Made by a program: the position numbers and the translations under genes | Part shown: positions 24,163 through 35,683 of the stretch, piece after piece | Position numbering within the stretch: position 1 is the first letter of the stretch | Layout: each line of letters starts with the position of its first letter | Assembly: GCA_902651635.1 (NCBI GenBank) | Contig: CACRSC010000005.1 | Coordinates: forward strand, 20,532-84,531 | Direction of reading: 5' to 3' | Source of the DNA: Mastigamoeba balamuthi | Lineage: Eukaryota > Evosea > Mastigamoebida > Mastigamoebidae | DNA: 64,000 bases | The notes under the pieces: model-generated | The model's input: only the letters and a program-made list of their open reading frames with translations | Told to the model about the DNA's origin: nothing | Databases searched by the model: none

Positions 24163-24868
24163 GCTCTGCTGGGTCTCTTCTCTTTCTTTTGTGTTCTGCG
24201 TCTTTTTGTGTATCTGGTGCGTCTTGTGCTTCCTCAACTTGATGATAAATATGGTGGCGTGGCGTGCGATGCCGACCCTGGCTCTGTAGCCCTCTTCCAG
24301 AAGCTGCCGTGGTGAAATGACGAACGCTATCTTTTTCTTCGCGGTTTCGCCCGCCGGAATTGGCCCGCGCGAGAAAGCTCGTCACCGGAGGCGCGGTGGC
24401 CCAGCCGCGGGACGCAGCGACCGCCGCGGAGCGGGCGGAGCACCGCGGGAGGAAATCCGTGGCTTCTGTTGTTCCTTGAAATCCTTCGACTTCCGTTCGT
24501 GATTATCCACTCGGCGCTGCGCCTGCTCTGTTTGGGGCTCTCGCCAATTCCTGGCGGAAAAGCAGCCCTATCGGCATTTCGAGGTGCACTGACAGCGGAA
24601 CTCAGCCGGCGAAGGGGTGCTTTTCCGGCCGCGAGTTGAACTGCGATGTCCCCGGAGTTCAGGCGTTATCAACCCCAGCTGGCAGCCCGTCGTCGCATTG
24701 CCCCCAGCAAATGCACGAGGGGGCATATTCAATCGTGGGCAGCACATCAGCGAGATGAAGGCCAATGCCCGAATTCCAACGCTAGGTGCTTTTGTTTGTT
24801 CCGTCCCCCCCTTCCAGACCAGACGAGCGGCTTTGGCAGCGGCGGTGCTCCCTCTCCCTCCCCCCCCT
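24163..24868. other. Intergenic, no gene seen
   Basis: Upstream DNA of the small gene, with a GATAAATATGG patch at 24242-24252, and the 3' flank of the RPA34-like gene. No supported frame. Confidence 0.4.
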
Positions 24869-25794
24869 TCACGCGCGGCGCTTGGCGGACGAGGGCGTGG
24901 CCTCCTTGCGCTGCCTCTTGGACGAGGCCATGGGCGTGGTCTCGGGCGCCTGCTGCTGCTCCTCCTCCTCGACGGGGGGCGCGGAGCTCTTGGACGACTT
25001 GCGCGCAGTCGACTGCGCGGGCTTCTCCGCGGCGCCCCGCTTGGGCGTCTTGGCCTGCTGCTGGGCCTCGGGCTCGGCCATCTCGGCGTCCTTGGCGCCG
25101 CTGGCGCTGCGCCTCTTGGCCCGCGCAGAGGAGGCCTTGGGCGGCGCGACCTGCGGGGCGCCGATGGCCCTCCACGAGGACCTGCGCGACTCTGCGAGCT
25201 GCACGATGGGGTCCTCGTTGACAAAGACGACCCGCGAGGGGTCGGGCCTCTCGGCGCCCTCCGCCACCCGCGCGCGCTTGGCGGTCAGCAGCGCGGCGTC
25301 CGCGAGCGCGTAGGCCGAGGCGAACGGGGCCGCGGGCGCGTACGAGTCGGTCTTCTTGTCGGGCACGAGGGCCACGATGTGCTGGTACTCGCTCGCCTGC
25401 AGCGGGCGCAGGCACAGGCGCTTGCCGCCCAGCTCAAACTCGGCGGCGGCGCCCTCCTCGGGCATGTCGACGGTTACGCCGTCGAGTTCGCGCGGGTCCA
25501 TCTGGGCGGCCAATTCAATTCGAATTGAATCTCGAAAATCGGATGCGGGTGTCGGCGCGGAGGGCGCGGGGCGGCGGGCGCGGAACCGCGGGGGCGACGC
25601 GGCGGGGGCGGGGCGGCTGCGCGCACGTCGTGGGGGAGGGTGAAGAGGACGAGGTCGGAGGACGCGGTGTCCTTGAGGTAGAGCGCGGCAGAGGCGACGG
25701 AGAGCGGCTGGTAGTCCTCTCCGGCGTCGTACCAGTCGCACTCGCCCTCGGGGCTCGCGCGCTCCGCGTCTGACATGACCTCGTCCTCGGACAT
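24869..25794 (-). CDS. Putative RNA polymerase I subunit RPA34/CD3EAP-like
   Basis: Exons 25794-25627 and 25501-24869 give 266 residues. The first half has an acidic start (MSEDEVMSDAERASPEGECD), ASSDLVLFTLPHDMDPRELDGV and FELGGKRLCLRPLQASEYQHIVALVP. The pattern of an aliphatic strand, then P-x-D-x-D-x-x-x-L-x-G resembles the dimerisation region of the Pol I subunit RPA34/PAF49. The second half is a disordered Lys/Arg/Gln/Ser tail with nuclear-localisation-like clusters (SARAKRRS, KRQRKE, AKRRA), also usual in that family. The AT-rich intron (25502-25626) contains AATTCAATTCGAATTGAATC. Head to head with symplekin at 247 bp. A different nuclear protein is possible; the match is weak by eye. 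Confidence 0.4.
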
Positions 25795-26041
25795 CTGCGC
25801 GCTCGAGGGAATCTTTACAATGACATCATAGCGTGATGTCAGATCCAGATTTATTCGCCCGATCCGTTGCCCACCTCTCACCTCCTACGGTGGGCACGCT
25901 CGGGCCTCCCTTCGTTGCGGTGCCCCGGGGTGTGCGACGCCGTGCTCGGAATGAAGATATTTGAGGGCCGATGAGATCTTCGGGAGATATCGGTATCTCG
26001 TGGTCTCTTCAAAGGCGCGGTTTTCGGGTGAGGAGGCGCAA
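25795..26041. promoter_or_regulatory. Divergent promoter of the RPA34-like gene and symplekin
   Basis: Contains GAAGATATTT (25953) and GAGATATCGGTATCTC (25984-25999), the latter nearly self-complementary, 43 bp before the symplekin ATG. On the other side, ATGACATCATAGCGTGATGTCA (25820-25841) has a CRE-like inverted repeat TGACATCA...TGATGTCA. Confidence 0.4.
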
Positions 26042-29000
26042 ATGGCGGCCTCATCTCCGCTCTATGCCGAGGTCGTCGACAAGATCAACCAGGTCAAGCT
26101 CTCCAACTCCGACGCCAAGCGCGAGCTCCTCGCCCAGGTCGCGCCCGCCCCCGTTGCCCTCCGCGCGCGCCCAGCACATTTTCCCTCGGGGGCTGATTCG
26201 AATTGAATTCAATTCAATTCAATTGAATTCGCGGGCTGCGGGGCTGCGCGCAGGTGTTCGAGATTGTGATGAACAGGGACACGAAGCTGCTGGACGAGTT
26301 CCTGACGGACCTGCTGGCGTTCGAGTCGGACAGCAACGCGGACGTGCGCAAGTCGCTCGTGGCGTTCATCGACGGCGTCGTCCGCAAGCTCCCCGACTGT
26401 GCGCTGGCGCCGGCGCCCCTCCGCGCGCGCGGGGGTCTCTGTTTCCGGGATCCTCTCTGCGGAGATACCGCAGATTTTCCCGCTGATATTTCGCTGACCA
26501 GACGCGGACGTGGCGCTCGATACGCTGGGGAGGCTCGTGGACGACAGGAGCCAGACGGTCTCGAAGAAGGCCATCAGCGCCATCTCGCCGATCCTGCACC
26601 GCTCCATCGACAGGCTGTGCGTCGGCCCAGCCCTCGTCCGGCGGCCATCGGCCCAGGGCCCTCCCCTCGCCGCCCTCCAGCCCCACGTGGCGAGGCCGGG
26701 GCGCCTTCACCGCCGGAACAGCTGTCTCTCTTCGTGGCACGCTGCTGTGCGGTGTCTCTTGGCTGCCCTTGGTCCCCAGTGTGCGCAAGAGAGGGCTGCC
26801 AGAGCGCTGCTTGATTGGCTGGCTGCTCTGCTATGCTTTGCGGGTCTCCGGTGCCGCAGTGCTGACTCCTCTGCTGGCTCTTGCTGTCGCAGTCTGCGGG
26901 AGCGGCTGTCGCAGAAGCACGCGCACCTGTGGGGCGCGGTCATGACCATCACGCGCAAGGCCGTCACGAAGATCGACCACGACCAGGACGCCCTGCGCAC
27001 GCAGGCCCTCAAGTTCGCAGAGAGCGTCCTCCTCGCGTTCCTCCCCGCCGGCAACTCCCGCTCCTCCGACGTGCGCCCCCCTTCCCACCCGCCATCGCCA
27101 CGAAACCCGCAGAGAACCGCAGAGAACCCCCGCAGACCCGCATAGACACGCGTGGGGAAAACGAACAACAGAAATCCAACACTCAGCGTCTGGGCGTGTG
27201 CAGAAGGAGCTGTCGCTCGAGTGCATACCGCAGAACCACCCGATCATGAACGCCGAGGCGCTGCGGCGCGAGGCCAACGCGGTGCTGGCGAGCGTCGTGG
27301 GCCGCGTCATGCGCAGCGAGACCAGCACGACGCTGCTCGTCGGCGTCAGCGTCCTCGGCGCCGTCGCCCGCGCGCGGCCGCTCGACGCGATGCGCGCCGT
27401 CGCCCCGGCGCTGCTGGCGCTGCGCGACAGCCCGCCGCCCTCTGTGCGCTCGCTGCCGCCTGCGCTGCTGCCGTCGATACAGCACTCGGTCCGCGCTGCG
27501 GTGGCGGCGCTCGCCAAGGTCCCGGGGGCGCTGGCCAAGTGGCCCGCGCTCGGCGAGGCGCCCGCGCAGGACCACCAGCGGTACAGCAGCACCGAGGGGC
27601 CCGAGGGCGACGGCCAGACGCCGCCGCCGCCCCCGCCGCCCATCAAGCGCCAGCGCACTGAGACGCCGCCGCTGGGGCAGGGCGCCCAGGGGCCGCAGGG
27701 CCCCGTCATGACAGTGGTGCCGCCCCCGCCGCCCGGCATGGGCGTCGGCGTCGCGCAGATGCCGATGGTCCCGCCGCCTCCAATGCAGGGCATGCAGCCG
27801 ATGCAGGGCATGCAGGGCATGCCGGGTATGATGATGGGGATGGCAGTGCCCCCGCCCCCTCAGTGGGTGCCGCAACAGCAGCAGCAGCAGCAGCAGCAGT
27901 ACGGGGCGCCCCAGGGCGTCGTTGTGCCCCCGCCACCGCCGCCGCAGCAGCAGATGATGATGATGGGGGGCAGGTGCACGCCGCCTGTGCCGCCTGAGGC
28001 ACAGCAGCAGGGGCAGGGGATGGGGCGCGTGCCCTTCACGATCGCGGAGGTCGACAAGTGCTTCCTGCCCGGCGCCGCGGCGCTGCCGTACGAGGCGCTG
28101 GTGGAGCTGGCGCTGGGCCCCCTGCTGCAGGGCACTGTGCCGCAGATCCGGCCCCTGCCTCCGTACGTCCGCGTCCGCGACCTCGTCGAGGCCATCGACA
28201 GCGTGCGCCCGCACCCGCCGCGCTGCCCCTCGAGGCGCCCTCTGACGCCCGCTGGCAGTTTGTGCGGCTGATGCAGACGACAGCGACGACAGCGGCCACG
28301 CAGATGGCCCCGCCGCCTCCTCCGCAGGTCAAGCAGCAGCCGCAGCAGCAGCAGCAGCAGCCCCGGGCACGGGAGGCGATGCAGCAGGCGGCGTCGCCGG
28401 CGGTGGAGGAGCGCAAGCCTGCGGTGGAGCAGACGGCCGTGAAGCTGCCGCCCGACCCCGTGCTGCCGCCCGTGCAGCTGCCCCCCGAGCAGGCGCGCAG
28501 GCACGGCGCGGCGGCGTTCGGCAGGATGCGGGCGGCGGCGCTGGCGCCCGCGTGCGCGGGGCTGCGCGACGCGCTGGTGGCGAAGCTGGCGGTGCGCGCG
28601 CTCGACGCCGAGGCCGTCGAGGCGACGGTGGCCTACGGCGTCGAGGACTTTGCCGCGCGGCAGCCGCTGCTGCTCAAGCTCCTGTTCGCGCTCGCGGCCG
28701 ACGCCCAGAAAGACGACAGGTGTGTGCCGTGCGGATTGGGGGCGCAGGCGTTAATGAACCCGGGCGGAACCCGCCGACTCGCTTTTCATTTGTTGTCAAT
28801 TGAAATGCCTCCGAAATATCAGCGAGAGAGAGAGAAACCGAGTAATCGCCAGCGGGGGCAGAGAGCACTCATGTGAGCCCCTGCGTTGCTGCGCCCCCCT
28901 CGCCCTCGCGCGCGCAGGTACGCGACGGTGGCCGCGGCGATCGCGAGCAAGGTGGGCCCCGGGGTCGCGCCGCTGCTGCTGCAGGCGCCGAGCGTGCCGC

Positions 29001-29291
29001 CCAAGGTGCTCGCCGTCGTCGCCGCGTGGGTCCGCGAGGCCGACAGGAGCGCGCCGGCGCTGACGTGCCTCAAGAAGCTGGCCGTCGCCGGGTCGCCGCC
29101 GTGCCGCACGGCCGCGCTGGAGCAGGTGCTCGGCTTCTCGACCGACGACGACGCGCGCATCCGCGACCTGGCGACGCGCCTGCTCGTCAACCGCCTCTAC
29201 GAGTACAACCACCTCGCAAAGGCCATCGAGCGCAGGGCCATCGCCCAGGCGATGCCCCCGGCGGCGCCAGCAGCGGCCGACCCCGGCGCCG

Positions 29292-29322
<31 letters not shown>

Positions 29323-30661
29323 CGAGGCGGCGGCGCGCAAGGCGCAGGAGCTGCTGTTCATGCTGAGCACTAAGAACCACGCGCTGCTGACGCACGTGTT
29401 CCGGGCCTACGCGGCGGGGACGCCGGCCACGAGGCGCGCGATGCACGGGCTGCTGCCGCAGCTCATGAAGGTCGTGGGCCCCGCGTCGCGTGTGATGCTG
29501 TTCATCATCGAGAGCGAGAACGGCTGCCCCAAGGGCGCCGAGCCGCTGGCGATGCACGCGGTGACGCTGCTGACCGACGGCGCCGCGCTGCCGTCGGCGG
29601 AGCTCATCAAGGCCGTCAGGGCCGCCGAGGCGCGCACGCAGGACGCGAGGCTGCTGGCGCCCATCGCGGCGGGGCTCAGCAAGGACGAGGCGCTCGCGGC
29701 GATCCCGCGCGTCGCGGCGCTGCCCAAGCAGTTCCTCAAGATGTTCGCCGAGCGCGTCGCGCGGCAGCAGCCCGCGGGCATCACGCTGGGCGACCTGCTG
29801 GTCCAGGTGCACGCGCTGCCCTGCAGGGGCCCGCAGCTGCGCCGGGCGCTCGAGGCCACGCAGGCCGTCTACGAGGTCGTGGCCGCCGTCGGCCTCTCGC
29901 GCGACGCGATCGCTCCGATCCTCCAGCAGCTCGTCGACAAGTTCACTCCGGTCCCCACGCTTTTCATGCGCACGGTTTGTACCCCCGCCCTCCCCTTGCA
30001 CGTCGCCCCGTCCCTCCCTCGTTGCTGGACGCAGTCCCCTGCCATCCGCGTTGGCTTGAGAAGTTGTTTTCGTCTGCCCAGTCGGGCGTGTTGTATTGTT
30101 CGCCAGCCGCACGCCAGCGGGACAGTTTGCTGTCCCTCACACGGCCCGTCGAGTCCTCTCCTCACACTTCCGGCCCTCCGCTGTCGCCCCTCCTCCCCTC
30201 CTCGTCTGTGCCCTGCAAAGGTCATCTGGGCCATCGGGCAACACAAGTCGCTGGACACGTGGGTGTTCTCGTACGTGCTGCCGGTGCTCATCCGCAAGCA
30301 GGCCTGGGAGGACCAGCCCCTGTGGGACGGGTTCATCAAGTGCTGCAAAGTGAGACACTTATTGCTGCCCCTCGCCGCCCCGTGGAATACACACGTGTTG
30401 ACAAGTCCCCCCACTCTGCCCCCTCTCGCTCCCTCCCACTCCTGCGGCGCGTGCTTGTGTGTGTGCCTTGCTGTGTCCCCCTGCGGCAATCAATAGAACG
30501 GAGGGCAGTTGGCGTTCCCCGTGCTGCTGCAGGTGCCCCCGCAGCAGCTGGCGCCACTGCTGGAGCGCGACGGCGAGCTGCTGGGCGGCATGCGCACGTA
30601 CTGCCACGGGCTGGGGCGCAACGTCGTGCCCCCAGCCACGTGGTCCATCGTCTTCAAGTGA
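26042..30661 (+). CDS. SYMPK: Symplekin/Pta1, mRNA 3'-end processing scaffold, 9 exons
   Basis: Exons 26042-26137, 26254-26398, 26502-26616, 26893-27070, 27204-28202, 28235-28719, 28918-29974, 30221-30349 and 30497-30661 join in phase (1122 residues). The N-terminus has the symplekin HEAT region: VFEIVMNRDTKLLDEFLTDL, LDTLGRLVDDRSQTVSKKAI, AHLWGAVMTITRKAVTKI, IPQNHPIMN. The C-terminus carries the family end domain: KFTPVPTLFMRTVIWAIGQHK, PLWDGFIKCCK, FPVLLQVPPQQLAPLLER. Symplekin holds the cleavage and polyadenylation and histone-processing factors together. The middle is low complexity, with poly-Pro, Met/Gly-rich and three poly-Gln runs (near 27875, 28337 and 29293) from CAG repeats. The intron at 28203-28234 is only 32 nt. 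Intron 1 has an AATTCAATTGAATTC array. Confidence 0.92.
26191..26231. repeat. AATTC/GAATT self-complementary array in symplekin intron 1
   Basis: Tandem and inverted AATTCAATTGAATTC units make a nearly perfect AT palindrome inside an otherwise very GC-rich intron. Confidence 0.8.
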
Positions 30662-31160
30662 CGCGCACGCACCTCTTTGCCCGCCGACTCAGCGTTGGAA
30701 GGAACAAAGCTTAACGCACGCTCTTAAATTTGTGTCCAGCTACCGCCCCAAGTTATCTGGAATGGCACAGTACTCGTGATTCCTGGTTGTGTAGGAGCAA
30801 GACAATTCAACAGAAACAATTGGTATACATAATGTGATAGTCTCCCTGAACCCACTGAGAGCGTGTCAGAATGGTCAGTTGATTACAACGGAGAAAAAAC
30901 CTGGAGAGCAGGAGCAGTAACGGATGCCAAATCGCGGATAACCTCGACCCCCACAAGAAGCCCTGGTGCTGCATCCACACACACATCTGCTCATAATCGC
31001 ACGAACGTGATCTACAAAGGAGAAGCCCAGAATCGCACTGTATATTCAGTCCTACACCACCGTACGTGATACCTCTCGAATCAACTGTACCCGTGCCAAA
31101 TGCAACCTGTGAAAAAGGGCCCGATTATGTGCTCTGCATCATGCGATCCGTGTTCCTCAA
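30662..31160. other. Intergenic, no gene seen
   Basis: The 3' flanks of symplekin and of the second small paralogue (convergent). AT content rises to a moderate level. No tRNA fold or coding frame recognised. Confidence 0.4.
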
Positions 31161-31538
31161 TCAGATACTCTTCTGGCTCCTGCTGCTGCCTCGCCTCTTT
31201 GCCGCGGAGCTCTCTGCCCAGCCCGCACGTAGCACCTCGGTGATCGAGAATGACTGGCCTCTGGGGGTGTATGGCTCGTCGAACGCAGACTCGTCTCGGC
31301 AGGCCGACTGTCTCGGTGCCTCGGGCATGACGAGCACGAGGACGCCCTCCTTGGCGGACCAGTGCTCTGGTGAGTGCCCCCACGACCTCACCAGTGCTCT
31401 GGTGAGTGCCCCCACGACCTCAGCGAAGGGGTTGGGTACCTGGAGGAGGAGGTTCTTGCGGGTTGTGCTGGGAATGTGTAGCACACCCAGGCCGCTCCGC
31501 GTGGCCGTGCTGACTGACTCGAGGCGGAGGCTATCCAT
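31161..31538 (-). CDS. Member 2 of the three-copy small protein family
   Basis: Exons 31538-31440 and 31349-31161 give 95 residues. Exon 1 ends SGLGVLHIPSTTRKNLLLQ. Exon 2 opens EGVLVLVMPEAPRQSACRD and continues ESAFDEPYTPRGQS to a basic/Ser tail (AKRRGSSRSQKSI). The intron position and phase match the other two copies. The 90-nt intron holds a 32-bp tandem duplication (31361-31424). An ATG nine codons upstream (31565) is an alternative start. Function unknown. Confidence 0.6.
   Translation of the reverse strand: MDSLRLESVSTATRSGLGVLHIPSTTRKNLLLQVPNPFAEVVGALTRALVRSWGHSPEHWSAKEGVLVLVMPEAPRQSACRDESAFDEPYTPRGQSFSITEVLRAGWAESSAAKRRGSSRSQKSI
31361..31424. repeat. 32-bp tandem duplication within a small-gene intron
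   Basis: The unit ACCAGTGCTCTGGTGAGTGC plus twelve bases occurs twice in succession and begins with a small palindrome, CCAGTGCTCTGG. Confidence 0.85.
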
Positions 31539-31890
31539 TTGCTGAGTGGCCTGCCCCACGACCAACGTGTGTCTCTTGTGTGACCCCTTTCTGATCCCCG
31601 ATAAGTGGTGTGTCCTCTTCCAATATCCCCGGCTGGCAGAATTGCCGAAGTCCTCGCGACGCAGAATGCCAACGGAGGAGGGGGCACCGCCGCTGCCTCA
31701 CGTGGTGAGAGATTGGCCACGTGACCCCTTATGGCCGCCCGCGGAACTTCGGTGACCGCACAGGGAATCGGCATTTGGGGACCACAGGCTTCGGCATTTC
31801 CGCTGCCCGGGCCCACGTGAAAAAGGCCGAACAGACGCGCAAACAAGACGTTGCATTTTCGTGCATGCACCCTGTGTCGAGGGCGGAGGC

Positions 31891-32280
31891 ATGGCCAGCA
31901 CACCGGAGCAACTCGAAGCGCTGTTGGCTCTGCTGACTCCAGACGCGCACACGTACTTGGCCCACGGTTGCCTGACTACGCCATCACGGATCGCATGGGA
32001 TTTTCTCTCGCCTGACAGGCTGGTCGGGCGGGATGGAGTCTTGACGTGATCTCTACCCCCTGCCTGGCCCTCGCCCTCTCCGGTTTCACCAGCCCACCAG
32101 ATGTCCCTGGACCAGACTGTGCAGGTGAGCACCTGTTGAAGCCGCTTCACTGAAAACTGTCCCTTCCACACTAATGCCCACACAGCTCAGACGAATACGC
32201 CTGCACCGCGATTGACGAAGGCACTCACACCTGTTACTTTTGTTCTCCTTTGGCTCGTGGTACGAGGCAGAACTGGCTGA
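31891..32280 (+). CDS. Tentative small three-exon protein
   Basis: A first exon (31891-32046) reads MASTPEQLEALLALLTPDAH to DRLVGRDGVL. A possible second exon (about 32091-32126, PPDVPGPDCA) and third (32187-32280, with VTFVLLWLVV near the end) follow with GT-AG borders and agreeing phases. It would be about 95 residues. It lies between two copies of the small paralogous family on the opposite strand. No family recognised and the splicing is my reconstruction. Confidence 0.3.
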
Positions 32281-32380
32281 CAAACATGTACATGCTTGTG
32301 GAATACCCACCATTGGGATTTGCTCCTCTCTCTCTCTCTGAATTACTTGACTCTCAGCCGATCTTCTCTTCGCTGCCGAG

Positions 32381-32794
32381 TCACACGAGCTTCTGGCGGT
32401 ATCTGCTGCTGCTGTTTCTGCTGCGGCTGTCCCTCGGCGTGGTGGCTTCTGCCTGGCGACCCCGTGCAGTCCGCGGCGTCCTGCAAGTCCCCGCGGACTG
32501 CCATCTGGGCGACTCTGGCTCGTCGTACGACACCTCCTCCGCGTAGTTCCTCACGGCGGGCACCTTCGGGGGCTCAGGCATCACTACCACGAGGACGCCC
32601 TCCTGGTGGCGCAGGCGTAAGATCCGCTGACCCTCGGAAGATCGGTTTGGGGCAGACCGGCTCACCTGAAGGAGAAGGCTCTCGCGGGTTGCGTGCGACA
32701 TGTGCAGCACCCCGAGGCTGTACTGGAGGCATTTGCCTGCCTCCTTCGTCTGCCAGACAGCGCGCCTCAGCATTGCAAGGTTGGCGGTCTCCAT
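32381..32794 (-). CDS. Member 3 of the three-copy small protein family
   Basis: Exons 32794-32666 and 32602-32381 give 116 residues. Exon 1: METANLAMLRRAVWQ, then SLGVLHMSHATRESLLLQ. Exon 2: EGVLVVVMPEPPKVPAVRNY, EVSYDEPESPRWQS, then an Arg/Thr/Ser tail. The phase-0 intron of 63 nt is at the shared position. The frame is open above the Met with basic residues (VERARRQERAS) resembling the equivalent region above copy 1, so coding may begin earlier. Function unknown. Confidence 0.6.
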   Translation of the reverse strand: METANLAMLRRAVWQTKEAGKCLQYSLGVLHMSHATRESLLLQVSRSAPNRSSEGQRILRLRHQEGVLVVVMPEPPKVPAVRNYAEEVSYDEPESPRWQSAGTCRTPRTARGRQAEATTPRDSRSRNSSSRYRQKLV

Positions 32795-34095
32795 GCTCGC
32801 CCTCTCTTGTCTTCTGGCTCTTTCCACTGGGTTCTTGAGCTCTGCCACTGTAATTAGACTTCGCCCCCGTGGCAAATCGTGACCGCTGCTGCTGTTCTTC
32901 TTGATTCGGTTCGGGGTGCGAATTGCCGAGTGCACGGCGACCATGGCCAAACTGCCACGGGTTTGGCCTTTCAGCGGGCGATGCCCCCACAGATGTGCCC
33001 CGCCCATTCCCCTCCACGAAGGCGAGCTGGCGCGTCGTCCGCGGATCGTGCGCTCCCTCCGCTGGCACCAGGCGAGGTACCATATCGGCAATCGCGGGTC
33101 TTCGACCTGCATGGCGAGAAAAACGGGTGCTGCCCGAATTTGCCTATCGTGCTCAGCCCCTCGATCTTAACACGCAGGAATTCGCTACATCTCCGTGAGC
33201 TCGCATCGGCCGCACTCCGTTCCGCCGAGGTCCGCGCGAAACGGGCAGGGGTGGTCGTGCCTATCCGCTCCGCCTGCGGGGGCGGGAGGGGCGAGGGGCT
33301 ACCGCTGATGTTCATACCACTTCGGGGAATGTGCGACCCGTCGACGCGGGACGGGATGCATGAGAGGCAGCGCGGAGCCTCTCATAGAGTCGGCGACTGG
33401 CCCGAGCGGTACTTGGGCATGCAAGGGCGGCCCTCGTCTGGAGACTGGTGGACCGTGAGGAAATGCCTCGAGGGGAACGCACTGTGTCAATTTCGCACAC
33501 AATCTCGCACTCCTCGAATATTCGGAGCCAACCATACCGACAGAACACAGAACCGTTCTTTCCGTTTAACACAAGGGGCAGTGAACACACCCGCGGATAG
33601 CTTACGCAGCCTCCCAAATTCATTTGCGATTACCGATTTGAATAAATGCAGGTCCATGGCGTTACCCCCGACGACGGCAGGCGATAATGGAGCCCGACAG
33701 CCCACAGAGAAGCGAGACAACCAACAGCGCCCCCTGAGGCCTCTGGCACCACCGGCCATGACAACAGGCGCAGGCAGGCGACTTGGAAGCTAAATGGCGC
33801 CACGCTGTTGTACTGGAGAGGGGGCTGAGCGGCCCTGTGGCTTCTTCGGAGCCCCTCTTGGTCTGGGCCAGCGGGCACCACAGGCGGGCATCGCTGCACC
33901 CGCCCTGCACCAGCACCAGGCCATCCGCCGTGCCTCAAGACCACTTCGCCTTGTGTGGGAAGATCGACGACTGCCAGGACAGAAAGGCACACGGCCGGCT
34001 CAGCTTCGAGGGCAGTGATGCCTATAGTATCTCTCGGGTTGCCAGAACATAGCAGCAGAAGGGGTTGGAGGGGAGCTGAGAGCAACTGGGAGGCG
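32795..34095. other. Intergenic region, no firm gene
   Basis: Moderately GC-rich. Several frames of about 90-160 codons overlap on both strands without domain character or splice support. It probably holds the upstream region of the small gene and the 3' flank of the Sel1 gene. Confidence 0.35.
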
Positions 34096-35465
34096 CTAGA
34101 AAAGTACATGCGTGTCAAACGAGACCGTTCTCATCTGTACGAGCGCCCTGGTGGCTCGCCGGAGCAGCGCCTCCTCGTACAGAGGGATCCTGAGCAGCTC
34201 GACGCCCCTGCGCGTGTCCTGCTCCACGCCGTTGCCCTCGATCAGCATCTCGCCCAGAGAGACCCGCGCCGTCTCGTCGCCCAGGTCGCTGGCCCTCTGG
34301 AACGCCGCCGCCGCAGCGGCCATGTCGGGGTCGACAGACGCGTTGCCCGAGAAGAGGCACGCGCCGACGTTGTAGATCGACCCCGGGTGGCCGACGTCTG
34401 CGCCCTTCTTGTAGAGCCTGAACGCCTCCTGCTTGTCCTCGGGGACCCCGAGCCCTCGCTCGTAGCAGAACCCGAGGTTGTTGATCGCTGGCGGGTACCC
34501 CAGCTCCGCCGACGCTCTGCGCGCCGCACGCGGACAACGTGAGCCACCAGGGTTGAACAACAGCACAGCCAAAAGAGCGCAGCACACATTTTGGCAATCC
34601 CCAAAGCCGTACAATGGCTCCAAAACAAGCGAATAACAACGCAAACCAAACTCGCTCTACTACAAACGAATCGAAAACGCATTGGACGCCAGAAGCGGAC
34701 AACCCCCAACGCAAAGTCCTCGGCTCGTCTGGCCTGAAGAAGGCTGGCGTAAACACGCGCAGACCCGCTACTTCTGCTTTGAGGAACAAGGAATCGACAG
34801 CAGCCCCAACAATCCAGCAATGCACGCTCACGACGGTTTTTCGTCGGTTGTTTGGAGGGGGGAGCAATCAATTGAGGCCTGCGGAGGGGGGGGCGAGGGG
34901 AGGTGGCGTGCCTGTAGCCCTGGATGGCGAGGGCCTCGCTCTTGGGGGAGCCGTCCATGCCGGTGTCGTGGCCCCACGCGATGTTGTACATGGACGCGGG
35001 CTCGCCGTGGGCCGCGGCGGCCTCCCAGAGCTCCCAGGCGCGCTCCTGGTCCTGGACGAGCCTGTCGGCGACGGCGCCGCAGATGAAGAGGCCGACGGGC
35101 GTCCGCTGCAGCCGCCCGTCGTCGGCGACGGCCCGCCACCCGCGCTCGTCGGCGGCCCCGCGCAGGGCCAGCGCCGCCCGCAGCAGCGCCTCCTCGTGGC
35201 CGACGCCGCACGCGCGCGCGGTGCCCGGGTAGCGGATGGCGATGTAGCGGAGCAGCAGCACCGCGGGGGCGAAGGCCGACCGGTGCGCCGCCAGCAGCGC
35301 GATGGCCCGGGGCACCTGCGCCTCCCCCAGCCCCACCACCGTGCACGCCTGCGCCAGCGCCGCCACGGCGCCCTCTGGCAGCGCCCCCGGGCCCGCGGCG
35401 CGCGGCGGGGCGGGCGTGCCGGGCGGGCGGCCCTCGCGGGGTCCCGGCGGCGGAGCTGCGCTCAT
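34096..35465 (-). CDS. Sel1-repeat (TPR-like) protein, 2 exons
   Basis: Exons 35465-34912 and 34516-34096 give 324 residues. Sel1-like helical repeats are visible: ERAWELWEAAAAHGEPASMYNIAWGHDTGM, then LGYPPAINNLGFCYERGLGV, KQEAFRLYKKGADVGHPGSIYNVGACLFSG and AAAAFQRASDLGDETARVSLGEMLIEG. The N-terminus is Pro/Gly/Ala-rich and probably disordered. Sel1 repeats form superhelical scaffolds that bind partner proteins, for example in ER-associated degradation and signalling; the partner here is unknown. The single intron has a GC donor (CTACAG|GCACGC), confirmed by phase. The 5' end and promoter are duplicated twice immediately upstream (35540-36190). Confidence 0.8.
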
Positions 35466-35683
35466 TTTTGAGATATCTGACCCCGATGATATCTGGCCAG
35501 ATATTCGAGCGCTGGTATCTCACAATGGCTGCATCGTGATGCGCGTACACGACGGGCGGGCGGCCCTCGGGGGGGGTCCCGGCGGCGGAGCTGCGCTCAT
35601 TTTTCAGATCTCCCCCGACGATATCGGACAGATATTCGAGCGCCGGTATCTCCGAGAGAAATTCAATTGGTTCGACTGGGTCA

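Noticed and set aside
28796-30112. A 438-codon minus-strand frame opposite symplekin
   Set aside because: Arises from GC bias; the plus-strand exons here have correct phases and family motifs.
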